Shown in pieces: positions 49,795 to 59,950 of a stretch of 64,000 bases of DNA (position 1 is its first letter; every line of letters begins with the position of its first letter). Source of the stretch: Litsea cubeba (Eukaryota; Streptophyta; Magnoliopsida; Laurales; Lauraceae); assembly GCA_012931725.1 (NCBI GenBank), contig CM022951.1:4735532-4799531 (forward strand), read 5' to 3'. Below the pieces are notes generated by a model that saw nothing but the letters and a program-made list of their open reading frames with translations, did no database searches and was not told where the DNA came from. Position numbers and translations under genes: made by a program.

Positions 49795-52700
49795 ATGAAG
49801 GCCGTTGTGATCACGAGCCCAGGTGGGCCAGAAGTCCTCCAGGTCCAGGAGGTCGAAAACCCCAGAGTCGGAGACGACGAGGTCCTGATAAAGATCGGGG
49901 CGACAGCTCTAAACCGAGCCGATACGTTACAGAGAAAGGGATCGTATCCGCCGCCGGAGGGTGCAAGCCCGTACCCGGGCCTCGAATGCGCCGGCACCGT
50001 CGAATCGGTCGGGAAGAACGTCACCCGATGGACGGTTGGAGATGAGGTAGGTATGAAATTGTTGTTTCTGCTGAATTTTGGGGGAGGTTTGGAAGAGGTG
50101 GGTAAGGGACCACCCGAAATGGTGGTCCCGCTGGTTGCTCTCTACGGTCTCTAACTGGATTGGAATGCCGAGCTTTTTATGTCATGGGTTGGTTTGTTTG
50201 GTGGGCTCAGGCTGGGTCGAAAGGTCGGTCCAATCGAGTGTGAAATCCGATGTGGGCCCATGTAATAAGAAGCTGGATATGTTATGATAATGGTGATTTG
50301 GGATTATCTTATATTATATTTGATTTGTAATGTGATTAGGATTAGATTTGAATTGTTTTTTCTTTATTAAGTTAATGATATTTATTGTCTGTCCTTTATG
50401 AATAATTAAAAAAAAATTAAATTAAAAAATAGGTAGTCAATTTATTCAAATGTAAAACCCCGAGGCCAACGACCACGGTTTGCTAAGGTGGTTGAAGCGT
50501 TCGAAACTGCACTAGGCACAAGGAATAAACTGCACTAGGCACAAGGAATTTACTCGGCTCCCTTTGGCCTGAAGGGATTATTATGGCCTAAAGGGATGGG
50601 ACACCCTCGTTATAAAAAATAAAAAAATAAATAAATAAACTCAAATGTAGTATCTATTGTCTAAGTTTCTAAGGTTACCATTTAGAAAAAAAAAAGGGGG
50701 GGGTTTAATTAAGCCTAGGGACCCAAAGTGATCACAATAGGGTGAAGTGATATTCAGAACATGAATTGAGAAAGATTGCAATAGGGTGCTATGGCAGCTA
50801 ATTTGGTGGAAATGGAGCAAATGAAAATCAAAGGACATTAGATAGTGATTCAAAGCTGATGGGGAATGTTGTTGAAGCCCACAGAAAGACATCACTTGTT
50901 GTGTTAAGTATTGAATTCAAATGAAACAGTACTTATCATAATTGTGACAAACTGTTGTTCCCTAATCAAGTGTACCTATCCAAGGATTTGGGTTATGATA
51001 GACTGGAACGGCGGAACAGGATCCCAACATGTTGGCATCAGGCTTTGATGATAATGATGATTAGTGGAGATGTAGTTCAGGCAATCTCTATTCATCACGA
51101 ACTAGGGGCATCTATTTTGTGGATTCATTGAATTTTGCCCTCTCTTTTGCAATTATTCACTTTTTAATATAATTTGATCACTATGTACTAAAGACTTAAT
51201 GCCAAGTTCTCAGCTGGAATTTGAGCTGCTGAGAGGGGTATGCTTCAAGCCCTTATTTTCCTTGGTCATGGATAATTTCATGATAGAAATCCAAGGTCAA
51301 GGGTCTGAGTGTTGATAGATTCCGTTATCTTGGAATAACTATGGAACACAATAGAGGGCTAGAGGATATAAAAAAAAGTAGGGGTCAGTGCTGGGCAAGG
51401 ATGAAAATAGCGGTAGCGGCCCGCCGCCAAACCGCTACGAAGCGGGCGATACATAGCGTAGCGGTGTGATTTGAAAAAATTGCCTAAAAAATCTGAAAAA
51501 ATTCCAGAAAATCCAGAAAATTGTAAAATGAAAGAATATGTGGTTCTTTTGCAAAAGCAAGTAAGAAAAGGGGGCGTAGCGGTGCCCTCAATATATGAAG
51601 TCCTATATCGCTGTATAAATAGAAAATAATAGTAATGATTAGTTTTTTCACATGTATTCATGTTTCTTAGTCATACTAACTTAGAAAGTAATGGAAAGCT
51701 CATAAAAAAAACTAGAACATGAAATAAAGGCATAAGACTCAAGAGTTAGGTCATTACTCATTAATGAACATTGAACAATTAAATATCAATACTTCAACAT
51801 TCAAGGTTCAAACTCAATCAAGTGAATGAACTATGAAGTTATGGAGTGATCAATAATCAACATTCAACACCAATTTAAAAATGACAGAGTAGAGAGTTAG
51901 TGAAGGAAATAGGAATGCCTTAGTCACCAGCACAATGAGGGTTCTTTATAAAATAATTTAATTAAGACCAATTTGAAATCTAGTAGTAATAGGTAACTAT
52001 ATCTTTACTACTATACAATTTCAAACATAATTAAACAGGTTTAATATCTTATCTAGCAAGTTATGATAATAATAGACATCCAAGCATAAAAATGGAAAGA
52101 CAACCAGCAAAAGAGTCTTAGCTATCATGGTCAAGTATGATCCTTTTATCTTCTTGATTGCCACTTTTTCAAAAACATGCGACTTTGTAGCGGCCGCTAC
52201 GGGCCGCCACGGATGCGACGGCCGATATTTCGGCCGTGGCGTGGCGGTATCCCCCGCCACGGCCGATGTAGCGTGGCGGCCGCATTTTTCATCCATGGTG
52301 CTGGGTGATCAAGATAGAGATAAGGTAGTGGGGTATTGTGTGATAAATTGATCACTTCTTAAATGGATACTTTTTACAAGACAACATTGGGATGCATTTT
52401 TACATAGATCTGAGTGTTGGGTGGCACAAATAAAACAAAAGGACAAAAGACTTTGCCACTAAAATGCCTAAAATAGGATGGATGTATGGATTGGCAAAAA
52501 GATAGAACCAGGAATGTTTACATGTGGAGATACATGGCTGGCTCCAAATAAGGAGAAAATCAAGTTGACTATATATATGAGAACATTCAAAAAAAAAAAA
52601 AAGAGTATGATTATATGAGGAAGTGTTAGAATGAACTAGGAGAAAAGCTATACAAAATAAAGCGCAGGGTGAATTGGAACAAGAAGAAGTGGTGATATCG

Positions 52701-55700
52701 CCATTCATGTATATAGGTGTGGGGCGATATTGCCAAAAAAAAAAAAAAAAAAAAAAGTGGTGGGAGGACCTTTGTTGTCTATATTGAAATTTCAATAACT
52801 TTTTGGTCTTCACAAAGTCTAAGGGGATTTTTCGGGTAAAATCCTCTTTAATATCTTATCACAACACATATTATATATTAATCATATAATATATATATAT
52901 AGTATAGAAATATATTTATAAAGATCATATCATTATATATATTACTGTTTATTATACATTGGGGAATACTGGTATATGGTCCCAACTGTACCCTGATCTG
53001 GACCTAGACTTGATTGTTGGGCATAACAAGAAGGGTCTATACATAGAATTTTTTGGGTTCTCTCTTTTGAACGACTCTTTAAGTGAGGATTCACTGTCAT
53101 CCTTACCCAACAGGAATTATTAGATCTGTAAAACTCAAAAGGATGACATAGTAAGTCTTCGAGGATGATACATGAGCTGCTCGCTCAAATGGTATCTGTT
53201 GTATGCTAGTATGAATTAGGTAGTTGATACATGCCTTGCCTTCATGCACGGCAGAGATGGGAGAGTTGGGTACTGTTTTTCTGAGAGTGTGCTGTTCAGT
53301 TATTTGCTTTTGTTAGTTGTGGTTTAGCCATTTTGTTTAATTAGTCGATTAAGTCTAAGAGCAGTAAGAGTAGTTATCTAACTTCAGCTATGTGTGGTGC
53401 TAGTAATTGCTAAAAGGTAGGATCTGATGTATTTAAATGAAAAGATAAATAAAACTAGGGGCTATCAGTTGCCTCATTTTAGTCTTCTTGGATTTTGGAT
53501 GTTTTGGCTGTCCCTCGAAGAAGGGCCAAATTTCCTTCTCTCCCACTCTTCACCTTCCCATCACCATTCCACGTAAAAAGAAAGCCCAGATCAGACCTGT
53601 TGGTCTACCAGACCACAATCAATTGCAATATATACCTATCAGTAGTGCTTTAAGCAAAATTCCCGAGGGATCCATCCTGCTTATCTAGATATAATATGGG
53701 CAAAAAAGAATGTTCTTACCTAGTGTCCATTTTTTATGGTTATCCTAGTCTACTTCATGTTTGAGTCACTAATGGCTGATATCTCCCCATTTCAACTGGG
53801 GCTTGAACTTGGGTTCCCCAGGGGACTTTTGATGTCCCCTTACCAGCTGAGCAAACCAACACATCAGTTTATCTTTAACAATGGATAATCAAAATTCTTT
53901 TAACCCAGGTGTGTGCTCTTCTTAGTGGAGGTGGATATGCGGAGAAAGTAACTGTTCCAGCCGGACAAGTTCTTCCAGTTCCACAAGGTATTTCTTTGAT
54001 AGAAGCTGCAAGTTTTCCAGAGGTGGCTTGTACAGTCTGGTCGACTGTCTTTATGATGAGCCGACTGTCTGCAGGGGAAACTTTCCTGGTAAATCCTTTT
54101 GTTATAATTCATTTTTGCGAGATTCACTATTTGTCCTTCACCCCTTAGATCTTCGCAAAAGTCAAGGTGGTTATGATTGCTATTGTGACTGCTTGAGAAG
54201 TTCTCTGTTCTTCTTTCTCTAATTATGGAGATTCATTTTTTTTCCATGGCACTAACAAAACGGATTTTGTGTGCCGTCTGTATCGAATATTGGAAAATCT
54301 AAATTCTTTGCTATTGTTTAAAGTTGTATTATTTCATAAATTTAGTTCATGATAAGAACATGATTGAAGAATTTTTATCTGTGCTCTTTTTTTGGGGCTG
54401 CAATGGAGACTTGAACTCAGTCTCTCATGCACCCTCACATACACACCCATTTCCCTAACAAGCTAAGTACGATCCAGGGCCTTTAAGTATACTCTTTAAT
54501 TACGTCAGCAGCAGAACAAGAAAGGCTGTATAAATTAAGATGCGTGATTCAGGCTGCATAGAAGCATGTTCATAATGCTCACATAGTACCTGTACATTTT
54601 TTGTTAGTCACTTTCTGATTAGAGAAAGCAGTCTTCTTATCAATATGCATACTGAGGTGCAATTAAATTTCAGATTCATGGGGGATCTAGTGGGATTGGT
54701 ACATTTGCTATTCAGATTGCTAAACATCAAGGAGCAAGGGTATTTGTCACAGCAGGTGGGATGGAATGAAATTATCATACTCTCAACCTCAACCCTCCAT
54801 CTTTCAAATCTGTAATTCTTATATCACCATGTATATTTAATCAGGAAGTCAAGAGAAACTAACCTTCTGCAAAGAACTTGGTGCTGATGTCTGCATCAAT
54901 TACAAGACTGAGGACTTTGTTGCACGTGTGAAGGAAGAAACTGGAGGGAAAGGTCCATTGTCTTATTCATCTTTCAAAATTTCAGTTGTCATCTAAAACC
55001 ATTACCCAAAAAGGTTTCCTGCTAAACCTTGAAATATTCAATGACAGGTGTCGATGTTATACTGGACAATGTTGGGGGCCCTTACTTCCAGCGGAACCTC
55101 AACAGCTTAAATGTCAATGGTAGGCTTTTTATCATCGGCTTCCAGGGCGGCACAATTACAGAGGCAAACCTCGGATGCATGCTTGCAAGGCGCCTTACTG
55201 TGCAAGGTAAGATGCACCTAGCATTCTAGCTACTTCCAGAGTTAGGCCCATTGTTTTCTCTATTTGCTTTTAAGGGGAGGGTTAGTCTCAACTGGTCCAA
55301 CTGCCTGTCAACCTGTAACCTTGGACTTCATGATCTTAATAAATTGAAATAATAAATATTAGGGGATTTAACTGGAAAAAAAATAGAATAGGTGACCACC
55401 ATACCGAAAAGGTAATTTTAAGTGCCCTTGCACCAAATTAGTCATTTTTCCCGAAAGCGTATATATATATTTTTTAACATTCTCTACTAGGGTCCCTATC
55501 GACCTTCATTTGCAATGTTAAGGGTCGATTGAAACCCTGCGGTCCATCCTAGCCTTCACAGAACTTGCATTTACTTTGTTTGTAGGGTCTCATTCGACCT
55601 TTATTTGTAATGTTAAGGGTCTTTATCAACCCTGCGATGTACACTTATAAATGCACGAAACTCATCCTTCATTTCTTGTTCTTGGAAAAAAACGACCATG

Positions 55701-56577
55701 CTCGACTTGCTTCCCCTCCGTAAGATATTCCCACCTCTTGAAGACCATTAAAGCCACATGTCGTTGTTTGGTGGAGAACATTAAAGTGCATATGCTATTG
55801 TATGAGGCAGACCAATGGAAAGGTGGAGTTTGTACTTTGCCTTAAAACACGATTTTTTACTTTTCAGAAACCCTTTTCATAATTCCTAGTTCCATGTCAC
55901 CATGGCTCAATGGAGGACCGCTGGGAACCACTGTGAATACGCCCGGCAGCTGATGTGAAGTCGCAGTCGACGTTGAGGAAGAAGAAGGAAACAAACAAGA
56001 GAGGAAATCGGGCTTCTAAGCCCTAAAATGTATGAACGGGTCGAACGCAGGGTCGCTAGGGACCCTTAACATTAAAAAGATGGTCGATAGGGACCCTAGT
56101 AGAGACTATTAAAAAAAAATTACATTTTCAGGCAAAATGATTGATTTGGTGTTAGGGCACTTAAAATTACTTTTTCGGTATGGTGGTCACCTAATCTGTT
56201 TTTTCCGGTAAAATCCTCTAAATATTAAGTATGAAACTATATAAAAACATGCATATTGCAAACTTCACATTCTTACTTTCTACAAAAAAGAAATACAACT
56301 TGACATTCTTTTTTATCCCCTCAAATAATTATGGTTTTAGTTCAACTGAATAGCCCTTGACAGCGATTTTGTTTATACAGCTGCGGGTCTGCGAACTCGA
56401 AGCCCTGAAAACAAAGCACTGATAGTCAGTGAGGTGGAGAAAAATGTTTGGCCTGCAATCGCGGCGGGCAAGGTGAAACCTGTGGTTTACAAGTCTTTTC
56501 CTTTGTCTGAGGCAGCAGAGGCTCATAGGTTAATGGAAAGCAGCAAGCACATTGGCAAGATTCTCCTCATTCCATGA
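49795..56577 (+). CDS. NADPH:quinone oxidoreductase, PIG3-like zeta-crystallin family (6 exons)
   Basis: Exons are 49795-50046, 53909-54088, 54674-54755, 54845-54952, 55048-55206 and 56381-56577. All introns are GT-AG and phases agree, giving 325 residues, the normal length for this family. The N-terminal GroES-like domain holds AVVITSPGGPEVLQ, ALNRADTLQRKG and the block PYPGLECAGTV. The Rossmann domain follows, with the NADPH-binding motif IHGGSSGIGTFAIQIAK at the start of exon 3, DVILDNVGG in exon 5 and HIGKILLIP at the end. Family members are zinc-free MDR enzymes reducing quinones with NADPH. No organelle signal is obvious, so the product is probably cytosolic. The ATG gives the MKAVVIT start common in the family. 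The coding sequence shows no lesion although introns 1, 2 and 5 carry several transposons. Confidence 0.95.
50455..50640 (+). mobile_element. tRNA-derived SINE in oxidoreductase intron 1
   Basis: A pol III box A (tttgctaaggtggttgaag) and box B (gcgttcgaaactg) are spaced as in tRNA-type SINEs. The tail is A-rich (aaataaataaataaa). A perfect 9-bp target duplication, tcaaatgta, flanks it at 50446-50454 and 50641-50649. It contains a short internal duplication (actgcactaggcacaagga twice). It is in the same orientation as the host gene. Confidence 0.85.
51190..52740 (+). mobile_element. RTE-type LINE remnant, interrupted by a hAT copy
   Basis: Before the hAT insertion, conceptual pieces read VCFKPLFSLVMDNF and FRYLGITMEHN. 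After it come a degraded SECWVAQIK and a KDRTRN segment. These resemble the late reverse transcriptase and C-terminal blocks of plant RTE-clade LINEs in the right order. Stops and shifts are frequent. An A tract at about 52734-52757 could be the tail. Boundaries are approximate and no target duplication was found. Confidence 0.45.
51396..52297 (-). mobile_element. Deletion derivative of the 30-kb hAT element
   Basis: It is a 902-bp element with terminal inverted repeats CAAGGATGAAAA and CATGGATGAAAA and a perfect 8-bp target duplication, gtgctggg (51388-51395 and 52298-52305). Subterminal GC-rich repeats (tagcggc, gccgatatttcggcc) lie at both ends. Read on the minus strand, its interior from about 52000 to 51530 follows 35290-35755 of the larger hAT element closely. 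The transposase gene is deleted. It is a Ds-like, non-autonomous copy that needs transposase from elsewhere. Confidence 0.95.
53775..53866 (-). mobile_element. Possible tRNA-derived SINE fragment in intron 1
   Basis: On the minus strand, ttgctcagctggtaaggg resembles a tRNA box A, and aagttcaagcccc, about 45 bases on, resembles box B. No clear tail or target duplication was seen. It lies 43 bp from exon 2. Confidence 0.4.
54388..54480 (-). mobile_element. Possible tRNA-derived SINE in intron 2
   Basis: On the minus strand, a box A-like cttagcttgttaggg and a box B-like gagttcaagtctcc are followed by an A-rich tail (T tract at 54388-54394 on plus). The layout is close to the piece at 53775. No target duplication was identified. 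Confidence 0.45.
55362..56218. mobile_element. Mutator-like (MULE) non-autonomous element in intron 5
   Basis: It is an 857-bp element with inverted terminal repeats of about 100 bp: left GGGGATTTAACTGG, right (reverse complement) GAGGATTTTACCGG. Both then read aggtgaccaccataccgaaa. A perfect 9-bp target duplication, taaatatta (55353-55361 and 56219-56227), is diagnostic for Mutator-type insertion. Inside, ggtcgatagggaccc-type words occur in both orientations. No transposase is present. Confidence 0.95.
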
Positions 56578-57113
56578 TCTGAAACTCATTTACGCGGTAC
56601 TCTTTCATCTAGTAATCTTTTATAAGCTCATGGCTTCCTATAATAGGAATGATTTGTAAGGGAATTCTGGGTATGTGAATATGTAGTTTGGTGCTTGCAG
56701 CCAAATCATAAAATGTTATGGTAAAATGCTTATCTGTCGAATGCTGCTGTATGAGGTTCATTTGCTCTTCAAACACTAAGGTGAAGAGATGGATGCAGTT
56801 ACAGAATTTTTTGGTTTGTGTTCTTTTCATTTTTTTTTTTTTTCTCTTTTTTTGTTTTCTTTAAGAAATGGACACTGTGATGGAATATTAGGAAATATGT
56901 CGGGACACACGAAAGGTTTCTCAAGTTATGCTTTTGAGCAAGTATGCATTAAGGGTTCATTTGTTTGCACCCATTTACATCCGTAAACGATGCACATGCC
57001 TAAGATTACGCATCGTCACATTTGTTTTCCCTCTTTTATCTATCACATGCGTTGTGAGGTATGGAAATGGTGTTTAAATGAGGCATTTTGTATATGAAAA
57101 TTTATGCATATAA
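56578..57113. other. Oxidoreductase 3' region, nothing further recognised
   Basis: This is the likely 3'UTR and downstream flank. T-rich tracts lie near 56830-56860. No canonical polyadenylation signal can be singled out. Confidence 0.5.
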
Positions 57114-57121
57114 AAAAGGTG

Positions 57122-57331
57122 GGGACGTTCTAATGGCACACAAAAAATAACTCTTCACAATTTTTTTTAAAGTTCCTAAACTACCCTCCTCCCTTACCCT
57201 CCTCCCTTACCCCTTCCCGACTGGGAGGGGGGATGGGAGAGAGGGAGAGGAAGAGGGAGGAGGGTAGTTTAGGAATTTATTTATTTATTTTTGTGTAAAG
57301 AGTTCTTTTTAGTGTGCGAGTAGAATGTCCC
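57122..57331. mobile_element. 210-bp MITE with long inverted repeats
   Basis: The left end GGGACGTTCTAATGGCACAC and the right end (reverse complement) GGGACATTCTACTCGCACAC begin inverted repeats that extend through cctaaactaccctcctccc, so nearly the whole element can fold back. Flanking 8-mers aaaaggtg (57114-57121) and aaaaggcg (57332-57339) look like a target duplication with one change. The superfamily is uncertain (hAT or Mutator). Confidence 0.75.
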
Positions 57332-57682
57332 AAAAGGCGTGGAAGTGTTAAAACCTCTATAGCTAGAAGAGTGCTGTACAGGCTACTTTTTTTTTTTAAT
57401 GGTACTGTACAGGCGACTTTTTTTTTTAAATGGTACTGTACAGGACTGTCTGACAGATTGCAATTTCAAAACCCTTCTCTCGTCTTTTATTTTTTTTGAA
57501 CTTTTGTGGGCTCCAAATTTAAACTGAACCATTCAAATTCTATAATGATCCATTATACCTGAAAAACGTTTAGTTTCATATCGTAGATATTCGCAGGTTG
57601 TCAAGATAATGAAAGATTTTGATATGTAATCCAAAATGTTCAACAAATACTCATCTAAATGGTACTCCAATGGAAAGATGGC

Positions 57683-59691
57683 AATACATCATATGGTGTG
57701 ATTGGTGGATAGATTAGGCCAAATGTGAATTACCCTTAAATTGTAATTAATTCATTTGTGCTTCATGGACCGTAGGGCTTAGGGCTTGTTTGTTTGCATA
57801 AAATACATAGGGAGTTTCATGCCGTTAGTAGACAAATTTATAAATTGAAGAATCAAAGGTGAATATTAAGAAATGACCCTTTTAATGGCAATAGAATCAA
57901 GGGAAGATTGAAACGAGAGCACAACCATCACCCAGGTCATTTAAATCCTAAGAGAGTCAAGGTACATTTGCATAGCTAGTTTATATCCTTCCTAAGAGAG
58001 TCAAGGTACATTTGCATAGCTAGTTTATATCCTTCACCCTGATACCGTTTATAATCACACCATAACTTTCTAATAATCCTTGGATGGAGCTCATTTGACC
58101 GTAAATTCCTATGCATTCAATTCCTATATAATCTGATGCAAGAAAATAGGATGTCAATATTTTTTTAAAGATTTTCTTTCTTTATCAGCACTGGATGCAA
58201 ATGGGATGATCTATGGCCTTTAAATTATCCTTAAAAATATACAAGATCGAAGAACAAAGAAATTAAAATTGCGTGTTTTACACAATCAATCTACTATTGA
58301 TTCACATTTATTTTCGAGTGCATTTATATTCATTTTGAGCCATTTGGATTTTTGATAAGAAAGCGCCCTGCTGGGGATGTATCAGGCCTCATTTGATCCT
58401 GATCGAATCAGATTTAGTCTCGCCTTTGGCATGATCACGTGAAGAAAAAAGGGGGAAGAAAATGTGATCCAACCCCAGACAGCAAAAAAGGAGCTGATCA
58501 TCACATGTTGAAGTGGCCCAATCTATAGGGATTGAATCTTGGCCTTGTACAAGAGTTTGGCCTCATTTGAGGGTGGGACTAGTAGAATTCCGTGTCTTAT
58601 CACTGCCCAAAAGCAAGTGCAGTTAAAAGTTTCTATATTCGAGCTGAGCTTCTGTGTCCGGTTAATCCACAAAGCCTCTGGTAGTTTATAGTTTCTTGAA
58701 AAAGCCTCTGGTATTTGATGGCCCCAATGACATGGAGCAATCCTCTCAGGGACAGGCCCAGTGGCCAGTCTCTCACAGCCTACCCCAGGAAATATATAAA
58801 ACAACTAATAAGGGCACGGTTGTACGGCCCATTTTCTGCGGAAAAAGCGTGGAAAGTGAAAATGATTTTCTTCAAAATTGAAAGTATCATATTTCATGTG
58901 GCCACTTCTTCCAGAAAAGGGAAAAAAAAATGAACGAACTTTTTCGTGTGGGATGGGGAAGGGGGAATCGAACTTGGTTTTCTGCGGAATCTGTTTTCAG
59001 CATTGCCACACAAACTTGCCCTAAGTTTCTTTGTTCAGTTAATCAATTACTTGAGTTGGGATCGGCCAAGTGAAGGCCCCCTTTTATCTCCTGTAATCTG
59101 GTTGGAATGGAATAAGCGTGCCGAAGTAAAATGCAGTACCAGCAATGAAAAAGTACAACCAGTTTCATCTCATGAACCTCCTCACCCCACGAAAAACTCT
59201 CGCAAGAATTATGGAATTTGGAGAGAGCCGTTTCACTTTCTCCACCTGCTTTCATCACATTCGGTATCCCTTCCCAGCATATCTATATAAATCTTGGTCA
59301 CTATGCTCTCAATACACTGAATATGATATGATCTCCCTCTTTAAACTAGCATCCATTTACGCTGAAAATTATCTAAGGTGATTTTTCGGATAATTTTCTC
59401 TTTATTTTATATGCAATCTTGAAAATGGCCCGAGCCTTTACAAAGCAATTTTAGCTGTGACATTTTGGGAGTTACTCATTTCTACCCTAAACTTAATTTA
59501 TTTTTTGACACTTAACATATTTTCGCATGTCTGGCATTTTTTCTAATCAGATTAGAAAAATCCTTTTCTCCTACTCCCTTTAGAATTTCTTTTTTCTTCT
59601 CCTACTCCCTTTAGAAGTTTCCGATTAGAAAACTTAATTATTGCTTAAACAGCAAATATAAGGTATATAATTAGATTAGAAAACTTTTCAT
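57683..59691 (+). repeat. 2-kb direct duplication, copy A
   Basis: It starts aatacatcatatggtgtg and ends near aaaacttttcat. It matches 59951-61917 almost base for base. Copy A has an extra 44-bp internal tandem duplication at about 57952-58040 (gagagtcaaggtacattt twice). It includes a Tourist-like MITE and a TATA-like ctatataaatctt near 59281. No coding gene was recognised; open frames of 60-114 codons on both strands are conserved only because the copies are young. Confidence 0.9.
58812..59021. mobile_element. Tourist-like (PIF/Harbinger) MITE in copy A
   Basis: Ends GGGCACGGTTGTACGGC and, as reverse complement, GGGCAAGTTTGTGTGGC. The trinucleotide taa lies on both sides (58809-58811 and 59022-59024), the target duplication type of PIF/Harbinger elements. 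Length is 210 bp. Confidence 0.7.
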
Positions 59692-59950
59692 CATTAAATA
59701 TCTTATAAGCATATATTTAATGTGGCTGGGCGCACCCACTTGCCTTTAGTTATGGGCCAAGTCATGTAAATTTTACATGTAGAAACTTCACATAGCAATT
59801 TTTACATGTGTAAATCCCATTTTTATAGCGTAAAAGATAAAAGACAAACGGCCCATGAAGAATTAAGGTAAAAATCTGAATTTTCATCATTGAATGGCTT
59901 TTCAGTTCATCATTGGAAAAAAAACAATAATTATTGGAATTTAAAGATTG
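59692..59950. other. Spacer between the duplicated copies
   Basis: AT-rich; contains tgcctttagttatgggcc, which is also found after copy B (61919-61937). The original duplicated tract therefore probably extended further, with a deletion in copy B. Confidence 0.6.

Noticed and set aside
53775..54480. tRNA genes suggested by box A/box B-like motifs
   Set aside because: No cloverleaf with acceptor and anticodon stems can be drawn; a SINE origin fits better.
58946..59290. 114-codon open frame in duplication copy A
   Set aside because: The corresponding frame in copy B changes after a small indel; it overlaps a MITE and has no recognisable domain.
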